DNA of 64,000 nucleotides from Thalassovita mediterranea (lineage in GTDB: Bacteria; Pseudomonadota; Alphaproteobacteria; Rhodobacterales; Rhodobacteraceae). Shown piece after piece: positions 17,933 through 26,662 of the stretch. Made by a program: the position numbers and the translations under genes. The notes under the pieces are model-generated. The model was not told the DNA's origin. It did not search any database and was given only the letters and a program-made list of their open reading frames with translations. The stretch lies in assembly GCF_001458435.1 (NCBI RefSeq), contig NZ_CYSF01000003.1, positions 1 to 64,000 on the forward strand. The letters are read 5' to 3'. The number at the start of each line of letters is the position of its first letter. Within the stretch, counting starts at the first letter, position 1.

Positions 17933-18742
17933 TTAGCGACTGTGTCCCAGATCCAACTGCTGCGCCCAAAGGATCATATCGTCAGGCTCTGTGTGCTCTG
18001 GATGGGATAGCAGGCCCAGCTTGGCCGCGCGGTGAACGGTTTCCATATCATTGCGCGTCCCCAACGCCTGACGTACCCGCAGCATGTGGTTGTCGACGGT
18101 TTTGGGATTGTCGCGTCCGATTTCAAACAACACTTCTTTGACCAGCAGCCCCTGCGCACGCAGACGCAGCACGCGCAGGTTCATCTCGCTCAATCCCATC
18201 TGGCGCACCACCTCTTGCGACCAGTTGCTGCACCGATGCAATTGATTGGCCAGTGTTTCGATCACCGGACGGTCACGTTCAAAACGGGCGTCATGCTTTA
18301 CGATATCCCCGCTGGGATCAAACAATCCCAAAATACCGCGCACACCGTTCGCCTCTAGCGGCAAGACAACACCAGCAGAAACGAAGTTCCGCACACCATC
18401 AATCACACGCGCGTAATTTGGTTGCAATTCGCCCTGATCCAGCAATGAATAGAAACTGGATTGCAAAATCGGTTTGCGGGTCAACGCCCCGACCAGCATC
18501 CCGAAATCGTCCTGTGCGAAGTTGTTCTGCTGGTAGATTTGGCGCCATTCATCCGGCAACCCGCTACGTTGTGACAGATGATTGTTGTGGATCGTATGTT
18601 TGCTGCGTGTATCCAGAAACAATCCGTAGTTCACACCGACATAGCCATATTCGGCCTCCATAAAGGCGGCGAACAGGCGGTACTTGGCATCCAAGGTCGG
18701 AGCCTCGGCGATTTGGGCCATCAGGTCGAAAGGCGCATACAT
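17933..18742 (-). CDS. LuxR-family regulator with autoinducer-binding-like domain (solo)
   Basis: Transcription factor with an N-terminal autoinducer-binding-type domain (about residues 20-170; WRQIYQQNNFAQDD resembles the conserved W/YxxD pocket pattern) and a C-terminal LuxR helix-turn-helix (about residues 185-245, NLRVLRLRAQGLLVKEVL and PKTVDNHMLRVRQAL). At 269 residues it fits the LuxR length. No luxI synthase is nearby, so it is an orphan or solo receptor if it binds acyl-homoserine lactone at all. Position between polysaccharide and glucosylglycerate genes suggests it controls one of them; that is inference. Confidence 0.8.
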   Translation of the reverse strand: MYAPFDLMAQIAEAPTLDAKYRLFAAFMEAEYGYVGVNYGLFLDTRSKHTIHNNHLSQRSGLPDEWRQIYQQNNFAQDDFGMLVGALTRKPILQSSFYSLLDQGELQPNYARVIDGVRNFVSAGVVLPLEANGVRGILGLFDPSGDIVKHDARFERDRPVIETLANQLHRCSNWSQEVVRQMGLSEMNLRVLRLRAQGLLVKEVLFEIGRDNPKTVDNHMLRVRQALGTRNDMETVHRAAKLGLLSHPEHTEPDDMILWAQQLDLGHSR

Positions 18743-18918
18743 CGGAAATTCAATCTTAAAACTGTCTCAAAAAGATATAAGCCGCACAGCCCACGTTCAA
18801 GGTGTCCGCTGCGGCCATCCTCGCGAAAATCGCCCAAATTTTAGTCACTTGGTCCGGGTATCTGGCTGAGGTGTGGTCTATCCTTGTGGGGTCTGAAAAT
18901 TGGCGCCACGCTTGCGCA

Positions 18919-20670
18919 ATGACTGCTGCATTTACCAATACGCTTGACGCCAAACTGATCGATCTGATCAACCAGATTTACCCTGACCTTGATGCCGGCG
19001 CGCTCAAGGATCAGATCCGCGCCGCATTCTGGCCTGAGGAGGAGGCACAGCCGCGTAAACGCGCCCGTCGCCCCGGCAACAACCAGTGGAGCGAACGGGA
19101 CGCGCTGATCATCACCTATGGCAATTCGATCCAGGATAGCGCGCACAAACCGCTGGACCTGCTGCATGACTTCCTGCTGCGTCGGCTGAAGGGTGTGGTG
19201 AACAGCGTGCATATCCTACCGTTTTTTCCCTTCACCTCCGACGATGGGTTTGCCGTCACCGATTTTTACGCTGTGAACGCGCAGCTGGGCGATTGGCCCG
19301 ATATCAACCGCATCGCGGGGGATTTTCAGCTGATGTCGGATCTGGTGCTGAACCATGTCTCCAGCCAAGGCACATGGTTTAACGCCTATCTACAGGATCA
19401 GGCGCCCTACAACCGCTTCTTCTTCGAAGCATCACCCGACGATGATCTGGACGCGGTGGTGCGCCCCCGCACCACGCCCCTGCTGCAAGAGGTCGAAACA
19501 TCAAACGGCACGCGCCATGTCTGGTGCACCTTCAGCCATGACCAGATTGATCTGGATTTCCGCAATCCTGAGGTGCTGCTGGAATTTCTGCGCATCATCC
19601 GCCTGCATGTGGACAACGGCGTGCGGATCATCCGGCTGGATGCGGTCGCCTTTCTGTGGAAGGAGGTCGGCACGCCCTCGATCCATATGGATCAGACCCA
19701 TGCGGTGGTGAAGCTGATGCGGCTGCTCTGCGATTTCGCCGCCGAAAAGATCATTCTGCTAACCGAAACCAACGTCCCCAAGGCCGAGAATATGAGCTAT
19801 TTCGGCAACCGGGATGAGGCGCATATGATCTACAACTTCCCGCTGCCGCCGCTGATCCTGCATGCGGTGCAATCAGGTTCGGCTGAGCGGCTGCGCAAAT
19901 GGCAAAGCGGCATGCCCCCCGCGCCGATGGGCTGCGCCTATCTGAACTTCACTGCCAGTCATGACGGCATCGGTATGCGCCCTGTTGAGGGCATCTTGCC
20001 GCATGAGGAGCAGGCCAAGATGATCGACGCCGTGCGCCATGTGGGCGGTCTGGTGTCCATGCGCGCCCTGCCCGGCGGGGGTGAGGCGCCGTATGAGATC
20101 AACACCACGTTTTATGAGGCCACGCGCCGCACCTTTGACGGCGAGGACGCGCATCATTTTGACCGCTTCCTGTGTTCGCAAACCATCCCCATGTCGCTAG
20201 AGGGGATCCCTGCGTTCTACATCCATTCGCTGCTGGCCACGCCAAATGATCTGGCCAGTGTCGAACGGCGCGGCATGAACCGTGCGATCAACCGGCATAA
20301 CTGGCACTACCCCGATCTGAACGCCCATCTGGACGACCCTACATCTGTGCATGCCCGCGTGCTGGCGGCGCTGTCGGATCGGTTACGCATCCGCAAGGCC
20401 CAGCCTGCGTTCCACCCCAATGCCACGCAATTCACCCTACCGCTGGACGATCAGGTCTTTGGCGTCTGGCGGCAAAGTCTGGATCGGCATCAGTCGATCT
20501 TTGCCCTGCACAACGTCAGCCCAGAGGTGGTGGAAATCCCCCATCTGTCGATGAACCTGATCGAGGATGAGGTGTGGATCGACCTGCTGAGCGGCGAGCC
20601 GGTGGATATGGCACGGGACGCGCTGACGCTTGCCCCGTACCAGTGTCGCTGGATCACCAACCGCGCTTAA
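18919..20670 (+). CDS. ggaP: GH13_18 phosphorylase, likely glucosylglycerate phosphorylase
   Basis: Cytosolic sugar phosphorylase closely resembling E. coli YcjM and sucrose phosphorylase. Catalytic residues on the 583-residue form are D241 (nucleophile, IIRLDAVAF), E283 (acid/base, LTETNVP) and D349 (ASHDGIG). ATG 18919 gives an N-terminus matching YcjM-like proteins but lacks a clear ribosome site; an upstream GTG at 18802 would add 39 residues of no obvious homology. It would split 2-O-glucosylglycerate with phosphate to glucose 1-phosphate and glycerate. The neighbouring synthase and phosphatase for the same compound favour this substrate over sucrose. Confidence 0.78.
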   Translation: MTAAFTNTLDAKLIDLINQIYPDLDAGALKDQIRAAFWPEEEAQPRKRARRPGNNQWSERDALIITYGNSIQDSAHKPLDLLHDFLLRRLKGVVNSVHILPFFPFTSDDGFAVTDFYAVNAQLGDWPDINRIAGDFQLMSDLVLNHVSSQGTWFNAYLQDQAPYNRFFFEASPDDDLDAVVRPRTTPLLQEVETSNGTRHVWCTFSHDQIDLDFRNPEVLLEFLRIIRLHVDNGVRIIRLDAVAFLWKEVGTPSIHMDQTHAVVKLMRLLCDFAAEKIILLTETNVPKAENMSYFGNRDEAHMIYNFPLPPLILHAVQSGSAERLRKWQSGMPPAPMGCAYLNFTASHDGIGMRPVEGILPHEEQAKMIDAVRHVGGLVSMRALPGGGEAPYEINTTFYEATRRTFDGEDAHHFDRFLCSQTIPMSLEGIPAFYIHSLLATPNDLASVERRGMNRAINRHNWHYPDLNAHLDDPTSVHARVLAALSDRLRIRKAQPAFHPNATQFTLPLDDQVFGVWRQSLDRHQSIFALHNVSPEVVEIPHLSMNLIEDEVWIDLLSGEPVDMARDALTLAPYQCRWITNRA

Positions 20671-21884
20671 TATTCCGCCTCATCCGCGCGGGCAGCGGCG
20701 GTCAGATCGGTCAGAAAGCCGCTGTCTGCCGCATGCACGCGGTTCCATGTGGTGATGAACGGCGTTTCATAGGGGTTTTCCAGAAACACCTGACCTGCGC
20801 GCATGATGTTTTCGGCAAACAGCTCAATCGCCTGCTCTTCTTTGTGGCGATCCAATTCCAACCCGTTGAGGCGGGCGTCGTTGTAATAGGCCTCCAGCAG
20901 ATCCAGAGCGCTGCGATAATACGTGGCCTTCAGCGTGCGGAAAACATTAGCGGTGAACACCGTACCATCAGCGGCCAGTTTGCGGAAAATCGCCTTGCAG
21001 ATGTCGGTGGACATGCGGTTCAGGCCCGTTGCGGCCTCTTCAGGCGACAGGTCCTGATGTTTGTGATCATATGCGTCGGAAATATCCACCTGGCACACCG
21101 CTTTGGGCGCCAGATTACGCCAGGCTTCGGACAAAACGCCAATCTCCAGCCCCCAATCCGACGGGATGCGCAGATCCGGCAGGATCGCGGTGCGCATGGC
21201 AAATTCACCTGACAACGGATAGCGGAAACTGCGCAGATAATCGATGTAGTCACGATCCCCGATCACCCGTTTCAGCGCGATCAACAGCGGGCTGACTAAC
21301 AGGCGCGTCACCCGCCCATTCAGACCGCCCCCACCGATGCGCGGATAGTACCCCTTGGCCACCTGATAGGGAAAGGTTGGATTGACCACCGGATAAACCA
21401 GCCGCGCCAGCAGTTCCTTGTCATAGGTGAGGATGTCACAATCATGGATCGCCATCACCGAACTGTCCGCACAGCCCAACATGTAGCCCATTGAGGACCA
21501 AACATTTTTCCCCTTTCCCTGCTCCGCAGGCGCCAGCCCCAGCGCCTCTAGCCGCGCGCCCAGTTCCAACATGCGGGGGCTGTCGTTCCAAATCACGATA
21601 TGGTTCTGGTTAAGGCCTTTGAAAAATTCTTTGGCCTTACGGAACTGCGCCTCATCCGCGGCGTCCAGACCGATGATAATGCGGTGCAGGTATTTCACCT
21701 GCGACAGCTCCTTCAGGATGTTGGGCATGGCCGCGCCTTCCAACTCGGAATATAGGCACGGCAGGATGAGGGAGATTTTGCGCGTATCGGCGAAGGTGCA
21801 CAGCTCATGCTCCAACTCGTCAAGTGATCGGGTCCGCAGATTATGTAGCGTTGCGATGTTCCCGTTTTGGTGAAAGTCGGCCAT
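20667..21884 (-). CDS. gpgS: Glucosyl-3-phosphoglycerate synthase (GT81)
   Basis: Transfers glucose from a nucleotide sugar to 3-phosphoglycerate, the first step to the compatible solute glucosylglycerate. The GT-A domain has LPCLYSE near residue 41, the metal-binding HDCD (D148, D150) and the family-specific YYPRIGGGGLNGRVTRLLVS; a long C-terminal helical part follows. At 405 residues the length is typical of GT81. It follows the phosphatase gene by 15 bases, forming an operon. Its stop codon overlaps that of the phosphorylase on the other strand in a shared TTAA at 20667-20670. Confidence 0.85.
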   Translation of the reverse strand: MADFHQNGNIATLHNLRTRSLDELEHELCTFADTRKISLILPCLYSELEGAAMPNILKELSQVKYLHRIIIGLDAADEAQFRKAKEFFKGLNQNHIVIWNDSPRMLELGARLEALGLAPAEQGKGKNVWSSMGYMLGCADSSVMAIHDCDILTYDKELLARLVYPVVNPTFPYQVAKGYYPRIGGGGLNGRVTRLLVSPLLIALKRVIGDRDYIDYLRSFRYPLSGEFAMRTAILPDLRIPSDWGLEIGVLSEAWRNLAPKAVCQVDISDAYDHKHQDLSPEEAATGLNRMSTDICKAIFRKLAADGTVFTANVFRTLKATYYRSALDLLEAYYNDARLNGLELDRHKEEQAIELFAENIMRAGQVFLENPYETPFITTWNRVHAADSGFLTDLTAAARADEAEY

Positions 21885-21899
21885 GAGTCTTACGGTCCT

Positions 21900-22682
21900 T
21901 TAGTCGGTCAATTGTTTGATCAAAGACAAGATCGCGGCGTTCCAGCCGCTTGGTCCTGCCTCTGTGGTGCGAATGATTTTGCCCGCTCCCTCGCCCTTTA
22001 GCGGCGGCAACGGCGCGCTGTGCGGATTGGCGATCACAACGCCGATGTCGGCGGTTTCCAGCATCTTGATGTCATTGGGGGCATCCCCCAGCGCGATGGT
22101 GTGGCGGGGGCTGTAGCGCTGCGTCAGATCGGCCACGCGATCCGCCTTGTTGCCGCCAAACGACAGCGTCACAAACCGCCCGCCCCGTTGGGCCGTGATC
22201 CCTTGCGTGGCGAGGTGGTTCAGGAACTGATCCAGTTCCTGAACCGTTCCCGTCCACGTGCCGGGTTCAGAAAATGCGCGTTGTTTGGCCAGCCCCGCCG
22301 CCTTTGGCGATAGGCCGGTGACGGCCGCCACCCCCGCTGCGTCCAGATCGCCAAATCCGGTGAACAGCGCGCGCAGATCCGTGGGCACATTGGCCAAAGC
22401 GGTGCGCAGGGCGTCATATCGTTCGCTGAGCGCGTCACAAACGGCCCCTGCAGGCAACAGCCCTGCCCCATTTTCGACAATCGCGGGCCAGTTCTGAAAC
22501 CCAATCGCTGCCCGCAATGGCGCGATTTCGGCGGCGGTTTTACTGCTGGCCAGCACCAGCCCGGCGCCAGCCTCTTTCAACGCCCCCAACGCGTCGCGTG
22601 CTGCGGTCCACTGATATGTTTGATGATCCAACAAGGTGCCATCAAGGTCGGAAAATATCAGCAGTCTGGGGCGTTCAGTCAT
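21900..22682 (-). CDS. Glucosyl/mannosyl-3-phosphoglycerate phosphatase, HAD family
   Basis: HAD-superfamily hydrolase of the mannosyl-3-phosphoglycerate phosphatase (YedP/MpgP) type, expected to remove phosphate from glucosyl-3-phosphoglycerate made by the next gene. Motif I is FSDLDGTLLD (residues 10-19), motif II is LASSKT, and motif III/IV is ALGDAPNDIKML with the acidic pair. The C2-type cap lies between. At 260 residues it is normal length. First gene of the operon with gpgS. A generic sugar phosphatase role is possible, but the neighbour fixes the likely substrate. Confidence 0.83.
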   Translation of the reverse strand: MTERPRLLIFSDLDGTLLDHQTYQWTAARDALGALKEAGAGLVLASSKTAAEIAPLRAAIGFQNWPAIVENGAGLLPAGAVCDALSERYDALRTALANVPTDLRALFTGFGDLDAAGVAAVTGLSPKAAGLAKQRAFSEPGTWTGTVQELDQFLNHLATQGITAQRGGRFVTLSFGGNKADRVADLTQRYSPRHTIALGDAPNDIKMLETADIGVVIANPHSAPLPPLKGEGAGKIIRTTEAGPSGWNAAILSLIKQLTD

Positions 22683-22780
22683 AGGAAAAGGCTAGCCACG
22701 CCTCCGCCCAAGGACAAACGGAGGGGGCAGAAAAGCACGATTTCACCGCGCCCTCGCAGAATTCGCCCAATATTTAAGCA

Positions 22781-22808
22781 AAAAGCCCCCGCGCACGCGG
22801 AGGCTTTT
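22781..22808. terminator. Terminator after the sox operon
   Basis: Twelve-pair stem with one mismatch and a four-base loop, flanked by A-run and T-run (AAAAGCC.../...GGCTTTT), about 27 bases beyond the soxG stop on the minus strand. Its symmetry means it could act in both directions. Confidence 0.8.
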
Positions 22809-22834
22809 ATATGGCCGTCAAATTGGGACGCAGA

Positions 22835-23425
22835 TCAGCCGAGGCCGCCCGCCACCTCAACCAAGGCATGGTGCAGTGACCCTGCCGAAGACCGTGGGCC
22901 GATCACGCAGAACCCGTCCTCTTTGCGGATCAGGAAGCAGCCAGTGTGGTGAATGCTAGTGCGGGTTGCATCCTCTACCACCATCTGGCTCACATCCACT
23001 GCACAGAGCCGTTCAAACAGCGCGAAAAGCGCCGCCTCGGAACTGGCAGCGCCGTGTTCGCAGTGCGCGCTCACCTCAAAACAGCACCAGGCGTCGGTCT
23101 GTTCGGTCACCGATGCGGCATCGCCAACGATCGCCTTCACCTCATCGGCCAGCAATTCATGGGCATTGTGTTCGGCAGAGAGCATCCATTGATCCGGTCC
23201 CATCCACCACACCGTATGGGTGACGGTGCGGCGACTTTTGCCGGGTTGGGGCAGTTCGATCTGCAAAGCGGCTTTCACCGTCTGCGCCACATCCGCACTG
23301 CGACCCTTGCGCGCCGCAAGGGAAGCAATGGCCAGATTAGGGTTTTCCGCGATGCGCAGCACACCAATCTGATCCAGCCGCGCGATATCCCCACCAAGCG
23401 GGGTGAGAGGTTTCAGGTCAGACAC
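22835..23425 (-). CDS. soxG: Sarcosine oxidase gamma subunit
   Basis: Gamma subunit of heterotetrameric sarcosine oxidase; it resembles the GcvT/SoxG fold and has a structural role near the THF channel. GTG 23425 is chosen because GGAGGG lies seven bases upstream and it overlaps the soxA stop, giving 196 residues; an upstream ATG at 23467 lies inside soxA. Features include VWWMGPDQWML and HHTGCFLIRK, as in SoxG proteins. Last gene of the operon, followed by a terminator. Confidence 0.87.
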   Translation of the reverse strand: MSDLKPLTPLGGDIARLDQIGVLRIAENPNLAIASLAARKGRSADVAQTVKAALQIELPQPGKSRRTVTHTVWWMGPDQWMLSAEHNAHELLADEVKAIVGDAASVTEQTDAWCCFEVSAHCEHGAASSEAALFALFERLCAVDVSQMVVEDATRTSIHHTGCFLIRKEDGFCVIGPRSSAGSLHHALVEVAGGLG

Positions 23426-26366
23426 GCAGGCGCCCTCCTTCAGGGTCAACAAAATGGGCAGAGACAACTTCGACCAGCACTTCCTGGCCTTCCAGCGGGT
23501 TCACCATGCGCAGGGTCTCGCCCATACGGTTGGCGCCATCTTTGAGGAACCCCAGCCCGATCGAGGTTTCAAGGATCGGCGAATAGGCGGCAGAGGTGAC
23601 GTAGCCCTGATCGTGCTTGGCATCGACAGGACCGGTCGCATTCATCAAATGCGCCCCTGCGACCACCTCACCAGACTGCACAGGTTTCAGCCCGACCAAG
23701 CGCAGATCACCCTCAGCGTTCAGACCGTCACGTTCCGACAGGGTGGAGCCGATGCTGTCCTTCTTCTTGGACACCATACGCCCCATGCCAAGGTTGGCCG
23801 CGGTGGTGGTGCCGTTCAGCTCAGCAGCGACCGCATGGCCCTTTTCGATCCGCATCACACCCAGCGCTTCAGTGCCGTAGGGGGTGACGTTGAACTCCTC
23901 CCCCTCTTCCATCAGGCGGCGCATCAGCGCGTCGCCGTACCGGGTGGGCACAGCAATTTCATACGCCAATTCGCCCGAGAAGGAGATGCGGAACAACCGT
24001 GCCCGCAAGCCGCCGCAAATGGTGATCTCGCCACAGCCCATGAAGGGGAACGCCTCATTGCTGATGTCGAAACCGGGATCGACCAGTTTCTGCAACAGCT
24101 TGCGCGAATTGGGACCAGCCACCGCATATTGCGCCCAGGCCTCAGTGGTGGAAATCAGCTGCACGTCCATATCGGGGAACAGGCACTGACGGGCAAATTC
24201 CATGTTGCGATAGACGGTCACCGCATTGGCCGTGGTGGTGGTGACGACAAAATGATCCTCTGCCAGACGGGCGGCGGTGCCGTCGTCATAGGCAATGCCA
24301 TCTTCGCGCAGCATCACGCCATAGCGCACCTTGCCCACCGCCAGTTTGGCAAAGCCATTGGCGTAGATCTTGTTCAAAAACTCTGCTGCATCAACACCTT
24401 GCACGTCGATCTTGCCCAGCGTGGTCACATCGCACACCCCGACAGAGGCGCGGGTGGCCAGCACTTCGCGGTCCACGGTCTGACGCCAGTGGGTTTCGCC
24501 CTTGCGCGGGAAATACTGCGCGCGCAGCCAATTGCCCACCTCAACAAATTCCGCGCCCTGTTCAGCCGCCCAATGGTGGCTGGGGGTCAGGCGGGTTGGG
24601 TGAAACTCTTTGCCAACGGATCGCCCTGCCAGCGTGCCCATCGCCACCGGAACATAAGGCGGGCGGAAAATGGTGGTGCCGGTTTCAGGGATCGACTTGC
24701 CGGTCCTTTCAGCCATCACGGCCAGACCGGTGACATTCGAGGTTTTACCCTGATCGGTCGCCATACCAAGCGTGGTGTAGCGTTTCAGATGCTCAACAGA
24801 GCGGAAGCCCTCTTGATGCGCCAGTTTCACGTCCTTGACGGTCACGTCGTTCTGGAAATCGACCCAGGCCCGTTTGGCGCCGCTCACATACCAGAAGGGC
24901 GACAGGTTCGCCGGACGATCCTCAACCTGAGGCAGATCAGGCGCGGTGGCGGTGATCCCCAGATCCCCCAGCGCGGCAATCGCAGCGGTGGTGCCTGTTT
25001 CCAGCGCACCGTGGGTGCTCATCACGCCATTTGCGGCACCGGCGACGGATTGGCCCATGGGCAGATCGCCACCGGGGACAAAAGCATGGATCGCCTCATC
25101 CCAGACCGGGCGGCCACGTTGGTGACAGGTCAGGCCAAGGTTAGGGTTCCAGCCGCCGGAATTGGCAACTGCGCCACAGGAAATCTCACGGGTCGTGCCG
25201 TTTGCCAGACGCACTGTTACCGCCGTCACGCCGTGGCGCCCTTTGGTGTTGATGATCTGCGCGCCTTTCAGCACCTCGGTGCCCGCCATGTCCGGCGCAT
25301 CGGCGCGGGTGTCAACAACTGCGGGGACTGTCAGACCTTTGGCGATCAGATCCTTGGCTGTTCGATGACCATCATCACTGTTTGCAAAAACCACCACCTC
25401 TTTGGCAGGGGTGGCCGCCCATCGGTTGGCATAGGTCCGCATTGCACCGGCCAGCATCACGCCCGGACGGTCGTTGTTTTCAAAGGCGATGGGTCGTTCC
25501 AACGCACCGGCGCAGACGATGGCGCGTTTGGAATAGATCCGCCACAGGATCTGACGCGGCTTGCCCGCCTCTGGCACCGCCAGATGGTCAGACACCCGTT
25601 CCACCGCGCCGTAAACCCCGTGGTCATAGGCGCCAAACACCGTGGTGCGCGCCATGATCCGCACGTTGTCCATCGACGCCAGTTCCGCCTGCATCTGCGC
25701 GGTCCAGTCAGCGCCAGACATATCGCCCACAGATTGGGTTTCTGCGATCAAACGACCACCCAGCAGAAAATCTTCCTCTGCCAAGATCACCCGCGCGCCC
25801 GCTCGGCCCGCCGTCAGCGCCGCCATCAGACCCGCAGGGCCCGCACCGATCACCAACAGGTCGCAGTGCAGGAAGCCCTTGTCATAGGCATCAGGGTCAT
25901 CCTCAAACGACACCGATCCCAGACCCGCTGCACGGCGGATGGCGGGTTCATAGAGCTTTTCCCAGAAGGCGCGCGGCCACATGAAGGTCTTGTAATAAAA
26001 CCCAGCACTTAGGAAGGACGGGAACAGATCATTCACCGCCAACAGGTCATGTTTCAGCGACCCGATATGGTTCTGACTGCGGGCGGTCAGGCCATCAAAC
26101 AGCTCTACCGTGGTGGCGCGGGTGTTCGGTTCCTGACGGCCACCTGTGCGCAGTTCTACCAGCGCGTTCGGCTCTTCTGATCCGGCAGTCATCACACCAC
26201 GCGGACGGTGGTATTTGAACGACCGCCCCATCAGGCGCACACCATTCGCCAATAGGGCCGAGGCCAGAGTATCGCCCGCCTGCCCTTGATAGGTTTTGCC
26301 GTCAAAGCTGAAACTCAGCGCGGTAGTGTGGTCGATGAGACCACCGTGAAGTCGGTTCACGCTCAT
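23418..26366 (-). CDS. soxA: Sarcosine oxidase alpha subunit
   Basis: Large subunit of the heterotetrameric enzyme that oxidises sarcosine-like N-methyl amines, passing the one-carbon unit to THF. In order it shows an N-terminal ferredoxin-like fold (GQAGDTLASALLANG), an NAD-binding Rossmann domain (LLVIGAGPAGLMAALTAG, near residue 172), a second nucleotide-binding part, and a C-terminal GcvT/aminomethyltransferase-like domain (from about residue 600, GVCDVTTLGKIDVQG). At 982 residues it is normal. It overlaps soxD by ATGA and soxG at its end. It binds NAD and, with beta, FMN. Confidence 0.93.
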   Translation of the reverse strand: MSVNRLHGGLIDHTTALSFSFDGKTYQGQAGDTLASALLANGVRLMGRSFKYHRPRGVMTAGSEEPNALVELRTGGRQEPNTRATTVELFDGLTARSQNHIGSLKHDLLAVNDLFPSFLSAGFYYKTFMWPRAFWEKLYEPAIRRAAGLGSVSFEDDPDAYDKGFLHCDLLVIGAGPAGLMAALTAGRAGARVILAEEDFLLGGRLIAETQSVGDMSGADWTAQMQAELASMDNVRIMARTTVFGAYDHGVYGAVERVSDHLAVPEAGKPRQILWRIYSKRAIVCAGALERPIAFENNDRPGVMLAGAMRTYANRWAATPAKEVVVFANSDDGHRTAKDLIAKGLTVPAVVDTRADAPDMAGTEVLKGAQIINTKGRHGVTAVTVRLANGTTREISCGAVANSGGWNPNLGLTCHQRGRPVWDEAIHAFVPGGDLPMGQSVAGAANGVMSTHGALETGTTAAIAALGDLGITATAPDLPQVEDRPANLSPFWYVSGAKRAWVDFQNDVTVKDVKLAHQEGFRSVEHLKRYTTLGMATDQGKTSNVTGLAVMAERTGKSIPETGTTIFRPPYVPVAMGTLAGRSVGKEFHPTRLTPSHHWAAEQGAEFVEVGNWLRAQYFPRKGETHWRQTVDREVLATRASVGVCDVTTLGKIDVQGVDAAEFLNKIYANGFAKLAVGKVRYGVMLREDGIAYDDGTAARLAEDHFVVTTTTANAVTVYRNMEFARQCLFPDMDVQLISTTEAWAQYAVAGPNSRKLLQKLVDPGFDISNEAFPFMGCGEITICGGLRARLFRISFSGELAYEIAVPTRYGDALMRRLMEEGEEFNVTPYGTEALGVMRIEKGHAVAAELNGTTTAANLGMGRMVSKKKDSIGSTLSERDGLNAEGDLRLVGLKPVQSGEVVAGAHLMNATGPVDAKHDQGYVTSAAYSPILETSIGLGFLKDGANRMGETLRMVNPLEGQEVLVEVVSAHFVDPEGGRLRV

Positions 26367-26662
26367 TGCGCATCCCCTTCAAATCGTTTGGTGTTTTTCG
26401 CAACTTCACTGGCCAGAACCACTTCGGTGATCTCATGGGTCAGGGTGTTGCGGGTCACGACCAGCCAAGAGCGGTCGCCTTGTTCGTGAAACCACAATTC
26501 GCGGTGCAGCCCGGCGGGGTTGTCACGCAGGTAGAGGTAATCGTGAAATGCCTCCACCGCGTTTTCGCCCTGCCAATCGGGGCGGTTCAGCAGGCTGGCA
26601 TCGCCCAGATAGGTGAACTCGGACGCATCGCGGGGGCCAAGCAGGGGGTGGTTGATCAGCAT
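26363..26662 (-). CDS. soxD: Sarcosine oxidase delta subunit, zinc-site cysteines absent
   Basis: Small delta subunit (99 residues). Its fold pattern matches SoxD: GPRDASEF near the N-terminus, DYLYLRDNPAGLH in the middle and NTLTHEI near the end. Typical SoxD proteins bind zinc through a CPxCG-type start and a later Cys; here the corresponding start is HPLLG and the protein has no cysteine at all, so the zinc site appears lost. It overlaps the preceding gene by 7 bases and soxA by 4. This suggests a divergent paralogue of the enzyme. Confidence 0.85.
   Translation of the reverse strand: MLINHPLLGPRDASEFTYLGDASLLNRPDWQGENAVEAFHDYLYLRDNPAGLHRELWFHEQGDRSWLVVTRNTLTHEITEVVLASEVAKNTKRFEGDAQ

Noticed and set aside
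18802-18918. Upstream extension of the GH13 phosphorylase
   Set aside because: The 39 added residues match nothing expected at the family N-terminus and the GTG has no ribosome site; kept only as an alternative start.
23403-26012. Very long open frame on the plus strand opposite soxA
   Set aside because: It is antisense to a clear sarcosine oxidase alpha subunit, has biased composition and no recognisable domain; GC-rich codon use leaves the opposite strand open.
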